Assembly (NCBI RefSeq): GCF_030463535.1
Contig: NC_132891.1
Location: 7,713,622-7,777,621, forward strand
DNA length: 64,000 nt
Origin: Salminus brasiliensis
Taxonomy: Eukaryota > Chordata > Actinopteri > Characiformes > Bryconidae
Direction of reading: 5' to 3'
Shown one piece after another: positions 11,472 to 22,634 of the stretch. A model generated the notes under the pieces. That model searched no databases, was not told the origin of the DNA, and saw only the letters and a program-made list of their open reading frames with translations. Numbering within the stretch: position 1 is the first letter of the stretch; every line of letters begins with the position of its first letter. The translations under genes and the position numbers were made by a program.

Positions 11472-11514
11472 ACGCATGCGTTTCAGTGACTGCATGAAAA
11501 AGGAGTTTCAGAAT

Positions 11515-11830
11515 TCTTTCATTTCTGAATTTCAGCTCGTGATCTGAAGACCCCCGCGGCTGCTGGATGATTGTTATGCGCTGAGGTGAATCCCGCTCTT
11601 TCTGCACATTTGCATGTTAAACCACTTTCCCAGAGAAGCCCCTCCACCTCCCAGCTCTCCGGACAGCAGACCCCAGCAGACCCCGGACCTTACAGGGGCT
11701 CATCCTGCCTCCCTCTCTGCTCTGCGCTTTTCATCCGGGTGAATGTGATGGTCGCCCTTACCTTGACCCCGGGGTGTGAAGCGTCCTGCAGAGCAGCTCA
11801 TTGACCTGCTACTTAACACGGGGGTCTTTG
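11515..11830. promoter_or_regulatory. GC-rich block with SOX/POU-like motifs
   Basis: A non-repetitive GC-rich block in AT-rich DNA, 2.8 kb upstream of the sp5l ATG. GATTGTTATGCG at 11569-11580 carries ATTGTTATGC, the first part of a SOX-OCT composite site (CATTGTTATGCAAAT). A perfect octamer ATTTGCAT lies at 11608-11615. An enhancer role for sp5l is inference only. Confidence 0.35.
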
Positions 11831-12436
11831 ATCGGCTTGTATTCAGTCTGTGCGCGTGTTTTCTTACTCGGGGGGTTTCAGGAACAAAATCTGCTGCACG
11901 TGGGACTGAATGCGCGTCATGACAAAATAAGAGTAGCCTAATATACACCAATAAACACTCACACACCTACACCACCACACACACATCACACATCTCACAC
12001 ACACACACACTGCATGCATATACAGGGTGTTTCTGAATGTTCGTACTTGGGGCCTTCAACCACTCAAACAGTATTACTCAGCACGCTGGAATATTAACGA
12101 ATTAGTACTAATATTGTAATCAAGCAAATTAACTATGATAAAATTATAAATAAATAAATATACTAACTTTAATTAATTAAATAAATGAAAGTTTGGCATA
12201 CCCATAATTTATGATTTCTGTTCATTTATGATTGCTTCCAAAAAACAAACTATATTCAAAACAAACAAATAAACAATACTGATGCTTTTAAAAGCTTTGC
12301 AGATGCTTGTCTTATTTTTAAGGTTTTTACATAGAGCTCCGCCTCCAATTAGTCAGTTTATACTACAGAAGGATGGTAGAAGTAATGGTGGTAGGCCAGC
12401 AAGAGCAACTGCCAGAGGGAACTGTGTACAATACAC
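11831..12436. other. Intergenic with short CA-rich tract
   Basis: CA-rich sequence at about 11950-12010, then AT-rich unique DNA with AAAT-type low complexity at 12140-12190. No gene seen. Confidence 0.5.
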
Positions 12437-13110
12437 ACTTTATTGCCAAAAGTATTCACTCGCCTGCCTTCACATGCATATGAACTCGAGTGACCTCATT
12501 CTTAATCCATAGGGTTTATTATGATGTTGGGCCACCCTGTGCAGCTATAACAGCTTCAACCCTTCTGGGAAGGATTTCCACAAGGTTTAGGAGTGTGTTT
12601 ATGGGAAATTTTGACCGCAGTCTCCGCTCTAATTCATCCCAAAGGTGTTGTATCAGGTTGAGGTCTGGACTCTGTGCAGGCCAGGATACCTGCTCACGCA
12701 TGTCTTTATGGACCTTGCTTTGTGCACAGTCATGTTGGAAAATCCCCAAATTGTCTTCACAAAGTTGGGAGCATGAAATTGACCAAACTCTCTTGGTATT
12801 CTGAACCAATAAGAGTTCATTTCACTGGAACTAAGGGGCTGAACCCAACTCCTGAAAAGCAACCCCACACCATAATCCCCCCTCTACCAAACTTTACACT
12901 TGGCACAATGCAGTCAGACAAATACCGTTCTCTTGGCAATCGCCAAACCCAGACTTGTCCATCGGATTGCCAGGGGGAGAAGCGTGATTCGTCACTCCAG
13001 AGAACACGTCTCCACTGCTCTACAGTCCAGTGGCGGCATGCTTTACACCACTGCATCTGACACAAGCCGTGCATTGGAAGCCGTCCAGGCAAGCAGTCTT
13101 CAAGTCTTCA
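12437..13110 (-). pseudogene. Decayed Tc1 transposase, truncated
   Basis: The element end TATTGCCAAAAGTATTCACT is at 12443. Read on the minus strand, 13092-12817 gives ...[17 protein letters not shown]... with the first catalytic Asp and then [11 protein letters not shown]. After a frameshift, 12809-12519 gives IFQHDCAQSKVHKDM...WPAQSPDLN and the C-terminus. The family's NPIEHLWDELE is NLIQHLWDELE here, so the catalytic Glu is Gln. A segment around QHDCA is shortened. The N-terminal half and the other inverted end are missing. It is a dead copy from a lineage distinct from the intact element at 59-61 kb. Confidence 0.88.
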
Positions 13111-14385
13111 GTTTTAATTATAAATGTAAGACACGGCTTGAAGAAAACTACATAGTAACTACAGTAACCTGCACTACAGATGAAAATTCTCTGACACATT
13201 TATGTTGATGTGGAACTTAAATGTTGATTAATTTGCATTGTTAATTATAAATAATTAATTAGAAATAAATAAATAATTTCTTTACAGGACAATGTGACTT
13301 AACTTTAAATAGAAGTCAATGTAACATAAGTTCATTCCATATAATGTAGAGCATTTCTATTGGTCTATTCATCCAGAATCATTTACACAGTGTACAGAGC
13401 TGCTGTGTTCAAACCTGAAAACGGACAGAAATGGAGATACATGTTTTTCATTAGACAACATAGATATGTATACACACACATACACACACACAAGCAGGAT
13501 CAATCCTGTCCACTTACACTGGAGTTATAAGGAGTGTTTCAGCTTGTGTGTGTTATAGAAGTCTTGGATCAGGGAAGGGTTATATATTTACAGTGTAAAT
13601 GACTGATTTAGACTGTTTGTGTACTGCTGACATTTCAGGCAGCTTCATCTATTATAGTATGTCAGTCAGTTTAATGGTTCTTAAAGTGAACACTAATCTA
13701 TTCTCTAGTATGATTATTTAAAGAGTAGATGGTGTAAAAGGCCTAGTTGCTATTGGTTCTTTAAACACACATCTGCAGCAGTGAGATCAGCACATGGGCT
13801 CTCTTACACACCACAAGGGACATTTAAATATGGTATTAATTTCTAAAACATAAACGTTTTGAGTTCATGATGAACTCTTGTCAGTAAATTGATTAAGTGC
13901 ACACTGATGTGCAGATATTACTGCATTCATATGCAGATTTAAATGGCTGTATGAGTGTAAATGGCTGATGTAAATATGAATGAATACAGCAAGCATTGCT
14001 AGTCATTCTATTAATCAATAATATAAATGCATAAAAAAACCCAGATGATAATGATATAGCTTTAGTGATGTAGTGTTCATCATATGCTCTCATATAGCGC
14101 CTCAATGATCAAAGTGATGACAGTACTGGAGCTGTAAAGCCTGTAAAGCCTTTACAACAGTGTGTATGTAAAGTAAACAACAAAGGCAACTTTGGAAAAT
14201 GGGTCTCATTTTATGGTATTTTATTGCGTCTGTAATAAAATCAGGCAGAATTTTCACTGAGAAACATTGACTGCAGAAAATAACTGAAAAACATCACCTA
14301 GATTTAGAAATGCAGATTTTATTTTTCACTAAATAATTTAATCAAACTGTATAAGAGACATACAAGGATTTTGCTATATAGAGAG
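13111..14385. other. Intergenic, AT-rich
   Basis: No gene or clear repeat. Short CA-rich tract near 13475-13495. ORFs here lack recognisable domains. Confidence 0.5.
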
Positions 14386-14386
14386 G

Positions 14387-14387
<1 letters not shown>

Positions 14388-14462
<75 letters not shown>

Positions 14463-14562
14463 GTCATGCAAAAACCTTGTATTTCCCCATCTCCACACTG
14501 TGTCAAAATTTCATGATGAATAGAAATGCTTCAAAATGACTTTTGGAGGTTTTATGTGACCG

Positions 14563-14630
<68 letters not shown>
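14388..14630. repeat. Compound (TA)n-(GA)n-(TA)n microsatellites
   Basis: (TA)n at about 14390-14427, (GA)n at 14431-14456 and a second, longer (TA)n at about 14566-14629. Confidence 0.95.
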
Positions 14631-14635
<5 letters not shown>

Positions 14636-15720
14636 ACTACATAAACTTATGAAATTGTTACTATACTTTTACAATGAAACAGCGATTCACATTTCCAAAT
14701 ACATTTGCTCTAATTAAACAGGAATGCTTTTTAAAAATACTGGTGATATTAATCTTTTAAATAAACAATAAAACCTGCCATTGTACTGTAAAGTTTTCCG
14801 ATAAGTGAAAATCAGTGACCTCTGGGTGCCTTTTCATTTCAGTCTAAAGACGCATTCAAGCCACAATACTGAATGATTTACACTCAACCTCGGATCCTCA
14901 CAGTGATGCAGATCTGGTCTGAGCCCCACTCTCGCGCTGCTGACACAGTGATGCGTGCTTTCTTGCTACACTGCTACATAATTCATGAGTCTTTGTACTT
15001 CTGGTTAACCTAAAGAACACGGATGAACAAATCATTAACATCCTTTCTCCAGGAATTAATCTGCTGTAAAATTACAGCACTGCCAGAAAAGCCATGTTAG
15101 AAACACAGAAGCAGAAACAACATCAGAAACAGCTCATTCTTGTGTTTGGGGGGCAATTAAAGTGTGTAATACTAATAAAACAAAATAACACTTAAATACG
15201 AGGGAAAGCAGGGGTAAAGGGCACGAGCAAAACACATCAAATATTTGGTGGCGTTAAGAAGGGAGGCCGCCTCTGTCTCTTTCTGTGGGCTTCATTACCG
15301 AGCAGAAGTTGTTAATTACCCTGATTCTTATTTCCTGTCCCCTAACCCCCCCCCCCTTTTTGCTCCTACCCCCCTATTCTACCCACCCCCACTCTGAGTG
15401 CCTCCCAGATGAGTGTCTTTGAAGTGCAAAGTATGCTCGCCTTACTTTGAACTGTGAAAACAATGCTCCTGTGGTTGTGCTTACCTTCCCCATGTTACCT
15501 CATTTAAATAGACCTGGATACGGCTTCCACCGTTTTCAAGGGAAAACTCATTTCCAGAGCAAGCACAGATCCCAGCCTTCATTAGACAGCTGCGGAGATG
15601 GCAGGCAATCAGGCAGTGCCTCAAACACTCAGGACTGTGGAGCTGATAGATGGCCGCTTACAGCTCTTATGATGATGCTTGAATAGAAATGCAGTGTGTG
15701 GTTTTACTTAGCATGTTCCA
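14631..15720. other. Intergenic with a GC-moderate, possibly conserved block
   Basis: No gene. From about 15235 to 15660 the sequence is less AT-rich and non-repetitive, with GTTAATTAC (homeodomain-like) near 15310, a poly-C tract near 15345 and an E-box-free stretch. It is a candidate conserved non-coding element, but conservation cannot be judged from one sequence. Confidence 0.3.
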
Positions 15721-15727
15721 GCTGTTC

Positions 15728-16045
15728 TACAAATAAAATAAAATAAAATAAAATAAAATAGAAAAAAAAATAGAAAGTTAGAAATTAGAAATGACGTCAG
15801 AATAAATATGTATTAAAATATATAAATATGTAACAATACATATATAATATATAATACATTATATAATAATATATAATATGTTTTACTGTTAAAAATGATT
15901 TATTTATTTATTTTTATTAAAACATTCCTCCACATGATTTAAGGAAACCAAAATGATTAAGGAAATCAGTTTACCTTTAGCAAAAGACACCCGTGTAAGA
16001 TCATAAAAAAAACTTGCCATCTCTAAAAATGCCAGCTTTACAGGG

Positions 16046-16112
<67 letters not shown>

Positions 16113-16346
16113 AATGCGACAGAATTATTCAGATTTAAAAAATATATATATATATATAAGTTCATGTTCAATGGAAGTCATTGTGAAAATATTTTAATCT
16201 GAATAATTCTGTCGCATTTCTATTGGTCCATTCATCATTCAATTTAGACACAATGTATAAACAACTGGTACATTCAAATCATGTCAAAGTAAAAGTAAAG
16301 TAAAAACACCAAAATTGGATATATTTTTGTGTGAAAGCTATTTTAA

Positions 16347-16379
<33 letters not shown>

Positions 16380-16380
16380 T
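15728..16380. repeat. Microsatellite cluster (AAATA)n, (CA)n, (TA)n, (AAT)n
   Basis: (AAATA)n at 15731-15760, (CA)n at 16048-16098 running into (TA)n, a further (TA)n at 16142-16158 and (AAT)n at 16346-16378. 'agaattattcagatttaaaa' (16121) and 'ttttaatctgaataattctg' (16192) form an inverted repeat around the second TA tract, so a hairpin-type MITE remnant is likely. Confidence 0.85.
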
Positions 16381-17449
16381 AGGAAGGAAGAAACTTTCAG
16401 ATGATTAAAATGATGATTAAAAAGTATGTGCTTCAATATTTTAGGGCTAATTGCCTAACAAGTCATAAACAGGCACTGTCAATTAACCCAAAACACTTAA
16501 GCTGAATGAACTTCTTTGTTTTTCTACAAACATGAGCATCAGGATGAATGAGCACTGCTTATTGGCCATCTCTATGATTCAGGAATAATCAGTGTAATGT
16601 CTGATTCTGGTGGCTTGGTGTGCATGTGCTAGTCTAATTCAGAGGCTGTTTGGAAATCACAGCCAGCTGATTACATTTCTATAGTAGTGAGACAGGCCTG
16701 AGCAGGCAAACTGGTAAAGCCCCCGCATGATTAATGTAATGAATACCTGTACACTCCATCCACGTTTTAGAAAATGTTAATTCATGTTAATGTTAATATA
16801 CTGGTAAAATCAAAGATGCTAAAAAAACATTTTTGTAAAGGAGCTGTGGGTGTGAAGAACCTTAACATTGACAAAGAACCTTAACACTGACTTCTTTAAA
16901 CACTGAAAAGGTTCATCACACGTACACCGCTTTTACAAACATGGGTCAGAATTTTTTCAGAAAAGCCTTTGTAGCACTTTGTAGCATGTTTTTAAGAATG
17001 TACACAAAATTAATTAGATTTTTTTTATCACATCAGAACATTTCTACAAAATGATTAAGAAACATTTTGCCTTTTGTTCTTAAAATAAAAAACACCAGTT
17101 TAAGCTCATGCAAAATAATAAAAAAAATAGCAACTTTATAATAAAAGAAAAAAGCCTCTTAACGTTCAGTGGTTCTTCTTTGTTTAGAATTGTTCAGAGA
17201 ACCATTTGTAGCACCTTTATTTTTTATTTAGAAAAGTACACAACATCAGCTTTTAGAAATAACAAGCAGAAGCCAACAAAACTGGGAAATTTCGTCTTCT
17301 CCATTACTTCTAAACTCTACTCAGGATCATGAACTTAAAAAAGTGAGAAATTCAATTAATGAATTTTTAATTTGAGGATTAGTGTAGTTCGTTAACTAGA
17401 TGAGGATCTATATGTAATCTATTGAGGGATATGACAAGAAAGTGAGACC

Positions 17450-17490
<41 letters not shown>

Positions 17491-19169
17491 AGTAAGCTTT
17501 CCAACCCTTGAAAGATCTTTGTGATGAAAATCAAGTTAAGAAATCAAGTGTTGCTGAACTGAAATTAAAGGCAGAATAACAATAGGCCCTCTGTTGCATT
17601 TATTTGTAAATCACTGCTCTTGTGGTGATGCAGGAATAGGAAGTCCCCTCCTGTGTTGCCTCAGATAAAACTCCTTTTCTCAAATCCAAGGGGAAATGAA
17701 ACGTCTGAAGCTTCTCAGCGTACCTAACATGAATACCTTTACAATGAACGGCCATTAACTTCCTGCCATGTGCTTAGATCATGCAGACTAGCTTTTACAA
17801 CAAACCTGGAGGCACTAAAATGTTCAACATGCTCTCTTAAAGTGGCCTCTGAGTGTAAACTCAGAGCCAGCTCTGGGGTGGTCAGGGCTCTTTGTTCGAA
17901 CTGTTGGTCTAAAAGAGAAAAAAAGGAGAGAAAACAATAGAAAATACGGAACGATTGAGTTCTGCACTCTTTCCATCATAGATGACAAATCCACCCGTTT
18001 GAAGCTCAGTGTCCTCATAAAAGGGACTAAACAATGCAGGAATAAGCAGGCATGTTGTCAAGCTGTTTTTAGCATGTCTGGGGGCAGTTTTAGAGCCTCA
18101 GATCACTAAATTGTCCCAGCTGTCTTGACCATCTGCACTCCAAACAGCCAGCCACCAGCTTTTGTACTGGTGGCCATTTCCAAAAGCCAATTTTACAGCC
18201 TCATGTCAGCTAAATGACCCTCCAACGACCAACGTGACAAATGTAGTATAATGGATGAGACGAAAAAGCCTGCTGTTCCCTGCATCTCTCCAGGTTTAAG
18301 CCTTAATCAATGCAGACTGAGGCAGTACTGCTCGTAACTCCCCGACGGACTCTGTAGGAGAGCGAAAGGGACAAAAGAGCTTTAAATGGGCTTCCTTTAG
18401 TTTTGATCATTTGTTCTTAAAGATTTTAGCACATTTCCTTTTGTGGTGCCATATGTTAAAACACTTGCCATTACTTGCCAGTTAAAGGTCACTTATATTT
18501 TCTGCTTCTGTATAAATCATCAGCTGACGTCAGACTTGAAAGCAATGATGAGTTTAGCTCAGAAATGCCGGCAGTTTTGATGGAATGTGGAAGTCATTTC
18601 CTGCTTTGGACAGGGCCAGATGAAGAGCCACCTCTGCAATGTTGAGCAAAGTATCTATCAATGTGACGGCAACATTTTCTGAGAAATGCAAGCTGCTAAT
18701 ACATATTGCCTGATAAACATACTATATTAAATTATATAAAATAATACATTTATTATAGAATTCTATCATTACTGTTATGGAAAAAGGGACATTTTATGTT
18801 TTTTAGTTCATTTATTAAATAGCCCGTGGCTTGCAGGTAGGTTGAAAGTGTTATTACAAACTTCTATTACCAAAGAATAGCTTCACCAGTTTGTACAGAA
18901 GTTCCTATAATGACTAAGTAATAAATCAGAGTAGGTAATAGGTCTTTCTGCGGTAAGGGGTTAAGGCAACAGTAATCCAGTCTTATGGAAATGTTTGAGC
19001 ACACTTGGTTAAATGACACATTTGGTTGTTGTTGCTTTTCTGTTTGGAAGCAATTACGAACCGAACAGAACTGAACAGCTTTTCACCACCTGAACAGGGG
19101 GTGTCTGAAGTTCTGAAATATTTCTGTTTTGTCTATAACTGCACAGCTTCTCTATAATAATTAGGCCTG
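16381..19169. other. Intergenic, AT-rich
   Basis: No gene seen. It contains an (AATA)n tract at about 17451-17491 and 'gaaccttaacattga'-type short dispersed repeats near 16855-16920 and 17160-17215. The block 17560-18380 is non-repetitive and less AT-rich. Confidence 0.5.
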
Positions 19170-19870
19170 GGCACTGGGGCGATTCATCTCTTCAGGTAGT
19201 CCATAGTGGAGCTTGAGGTATATTTTGGATCATTAACCTGTTGTAGAAGCTGCCCACTTTTAAACAGATGGTTTGATGTTTACGTCCAGGATTTGCAGGA
19301 ATTTTGTGGAATTAAGTCTTTCCTCCACGTGTGCAGTACTGCCAATGCCACTGGCAGCAACACAACCCCTATTTGCTTCACAGTTGGCAGGGTGTTCTTT
19401 CCATGAAATGCAGTTCCTTTTTTGTCCAAATGTACCATGGCTGAAGTTCAGTTTTGACTTCATCAGTCCAAAGGCCTTGTTTCTCAGCTGGCTTCTCTGG
19501 ATGTTCCGTAAAACTTCAAACATTGGGTTGGTTTTTGATGAAGTCACAGTGAAGGTTTCCTTCCCAAGATTCTTCCATTAAGAAGATTATGTTTGTGCAA
19601 GCATGGAGCGGTGCATTAACGTCTTGACTTAACTTTGGCTAATGGCTAAACTTTCAAGCAGGCTCTTGGTGGTAAATGAGGATTTTGATTTGCCTGTCTT
19701 ACCAGCATATGAGCAGTTCTCTCCAAGAGTTTCCTTGGCCTCCAAGATCTCACCTTGGCTTCCATAGTACCCCTAAACTATCATGTAAACATCATTCAGC
19801 ACTGCTTAAAATGCTTGAATATCTTTTTATTTTCTGGAAATTAAGGTCTAAGCCCTTGAGCAAAACTTGG
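19170..19870 (-). pseudogene. Decayed Tc1-type transposase remnant
   Basis: The minus-strand reading includes GCVAASGIGSTAHVEERLNS and TKFLQILDVNIKPSV. These align with the region after the first catalytic Asp in Tc1 transposases (GCF-AASGTG...VEG-MDS..Y..IL..N...S). An upstream segment reads 'KAFGLMKSKLNFSHGTFG'. Frames change several times and no inverted ends are clear. Confidence 0.6.
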
Positions 19871-21393
19871 ATTTTAAAATAAAAAAAATGACTCGAAAAT
19901 ATTGTGTTTTATGTTTGATTAGCAACAGAGGCTGTGGGTATTACTTCACAATACAAAACGTTCTAAAAATGTGTGACACAATAATGCTTTACAACATTAC
20001 ACTTTCTCAAATTAAAAATACAATGAATAAAATACTATACAATAAAAACACTGATACATAATCGCACTAATAAATAGTATTTAATGAAGGTGTCATAAAA
20101 TGTTTCCCAAATCATTTTTTGACCATAGATTAGAAGATTTTCTGAATTTACACTGTTAATAAAGGTTCAAACCATGAACTTGCATTACTTTTAGAAAGTA
20201 TTCCTATCAAATGTAAGAGTAAACAAATGAACTTAAAATAAATAAATAAATAAATAAATAAACTGAAGCTTTCTAGCAACAGACTAAACTTGACAGAACC
20301 AAAAACTCCAAAATTCAATATTGGTTAGTAGAACATTCCCATAATGTTCTACTAACCAATATTTTCAAGCTGGGTTAACATATTTGAAGGACTTTATTTG
20401 TAACATATTTAGTGTCCTAAGAGTTTATTTTGTGAGTAAGAAATGATGATGGGTGAACCGTCTGATGTGTAAACTGCCGCTGGGTAATGCAGGCTTTTAT
20501 TATTTAAAATGTCAGTACTCGTCCACTTGTGTGAATGCAATGCTGAGCTTCTCTGCTCAGGTACAGATATAGAAAAGCTGATATTTCCAGTTGTCAGAGA
20601 AAACTTTTATCACTAGCAGGGGCACTTGAAGTTTGTTTGCATTTTGTTTTCCAGTACTCTTAACAACTTCAGAAGTCAGATCACAGGAGCCCATGATCAA
20701 AGCGCCTTTCGGTTAGTTCAGGAAACACAGGAGCTATACGCCATGCTTTGATACTCCACATCAATATTTCAATTCAACAATCGCTTGACATGCACCCGCA
20801 CTCCCTCAGACGAAAGACGAAAGACGAAAGGATAGAGTGAAATGGAGGGGGGCACTGAAAGACTGTATTAAAGGACTGGAGAGTTGATTTTTTTTGCACG
20901 GCACTACTCCCTTTACAGCAATCTGCTGTGAGCGCCATTTAAATACACTCTGGCTGCTTGGTCTTTTGGCCTTAATAAATTGGCTGAGTAGAATGTAAAA
21001 GAAAACTAAACGGTGAAATTCTTCAACATCTTACAGCCCCTTTGCTTTCCAGCATCTGAAGGAATTTAGCTCAGTGTTAAGCTTTGAAGAGTACCTCACT
21101 ACTTTGAAGAAGACACTCTTTTTGAAGAGCGAGTATTAAGACTTGACGGTTCGGCTACATTGGAAACAAGAAAAGGATTTGATTCACCGTGTGGAAGTTT
21201 GTTGTAAGTGAGTTCTGAGGTGTTTGGGCAGACTGAGGTCTTCAAATCAAAAAACAAATAATGACATTTGTTTTATATGAGTTATGTGGCTTTGTGCAAC
21301 TCCATGAAGCCCACAACACATTGTCTTGATGGAACCTGCAAATTTACTAAATATACAACTTATGGCTATGTAATATGTTAATTGAGGTCCACA
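19871..21393. other. Intergenic
   Basis: (AAAT)n at about 20236-20262 and an inverted repeat at 20315-20365 ('aatattggttagtagaacat' versus 'atgttctactaaccaatatt'). 20500-21200 is unique and non-coding. No gene seen. Confidence 0.5.
20315..20365. repeat. Perfect inverted repeat, hairpin
   Basis: AATATTGGTTAGTAGAACAT is followed after a short spacer by its exact reverse complement ATGTTCTACTAACCAATATT. It can fold into a long stem with a loop of about 5-10 nt. It may be the remains of a small MITE. Confidence 0.8.
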
Positions 21394-22634
21394 TACACTA
21401 CAGTTCAAAAGTTTGGTATCACCCGCCATATTAACATTTTGTGTTTTATACAAACTATCATCTAAATTCACCCACTAAATCCATCCATCCAATCTAATAT
21501 GCCAGCCAGAACATTAGTGTGTAGGTCCCCCTTGTGCCGCCACAGCAGATCTGAGTAATTAAGGCATGGATTCCACACAAGACCTCTGAATGCATCCTGT
21601 GGTACCTGGCATCAAGTTGTTAGCAGCAGATCCGTAAAGTCCTGTAGGTTGTGAGGTGACCCTATAAGCCAGTTCACCAGTTGTCCTTTCTTGGACCACT
21701 TTTGGTCAGTACTGACAGGTACTGTATGTTCTGGAAATGTGTCTAAGCCATCGCATCGTCCTTTTCGAAATGGCACAGATTCTCACGCTTGACCATTTTC
21801 CCTGCTTTTAACACACCACTGTCAGCTCAGTAAAGCTGATATAAAATATGAAAATAATATTAAAATAAATTCAAATAACATTCATACAAAAACTGTGTTC
21901 ATTAAAACATCTCCAAAGCTCCCCCCATGGGAGTCTAGTATTCTTTATAGTCATCATCCAACACCTGGTTTGGCAAATCAGTGCTTAATGATGTTAAATA
22001 GGGAGAAATCTGAAACCAAGCCTGGTTCTTCAAGCTTACTTAAAAGATCTCGACTACTTTCTTCAAAATTAGAAAGACTTGTTACTTTTGTTTATGTTTG
22101 TGCACATGCATGATTTTATGTGCATGATGTTCTTAGGTGCCTACAACATGTGCACAATACTGTATAAATACATATGTTAAGTGGTAAATAATACACTGTA
22201 ATGATCTTTTTACATTGTCTGCCTTTAGATTTAAGCTCCATATTTGAACCTTAAAGTTTAGATCTTATACCCCTATACATCTTCTCATTTTCCGCGCCTC
22301 TGTTTCTTATTGTGGACGCTACTACAGTCTACAGTCTTACTTTTTGCAGGTTTTATTGACATACAGTGCCACAACCTTTTATATTATATATTATTGCAAA
22401 CACTGCGCCTTATTTATTCACCAACCAGTTCTAGGATGACATTTATTCTTAAAACCCACTTGCTTAATTTGTACGAAGATTCTGACTTTCACCAATGTTT
22501 TCTTATTTGGGATTTATTCTATTCAGGAGGACAATGGGATCCATTATACTAAGAGCAGAGCTGTGAACAGTTCAGTAGTTTAAAAACTGATTCGAACATT
22601 TGAACAGTGATGCCAAACTTCTGAACAGCAGTGT
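21394..22634. mobile_element. Tc1-like element ends enclosing about 1.2 kb
   Basis: Left: ACACTACAGTTCAAAAGTTT then GGTATCAC. Right, read in reverse: ACACTGCTGTTCAGAAGTTT then GGCATCAC. The two match at 24 of 28 positions and resemble known fish Tc1-like ends of the 'acactaccgttcaaaagttt' type. No transposase belonging to these ends is recognisable between them; part of the interior is a nested remnant of another family. Confidence 0.6.
21495..21840 (-). pseudogene. Nested, internally deleted Tc1 remnant
   Basis: It reads 'taggtcccccttgtgccgcc', 'tcctgtggtacctggcatca', 'gtccttTCTTGGACCACTTT' and 'acgcttgaccattttccctg', the ends and N-terminal transposase region of a common fish Tc1 family whose coding strand is minus here. 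The middle of the gene is missing. Confidence 0.7.
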
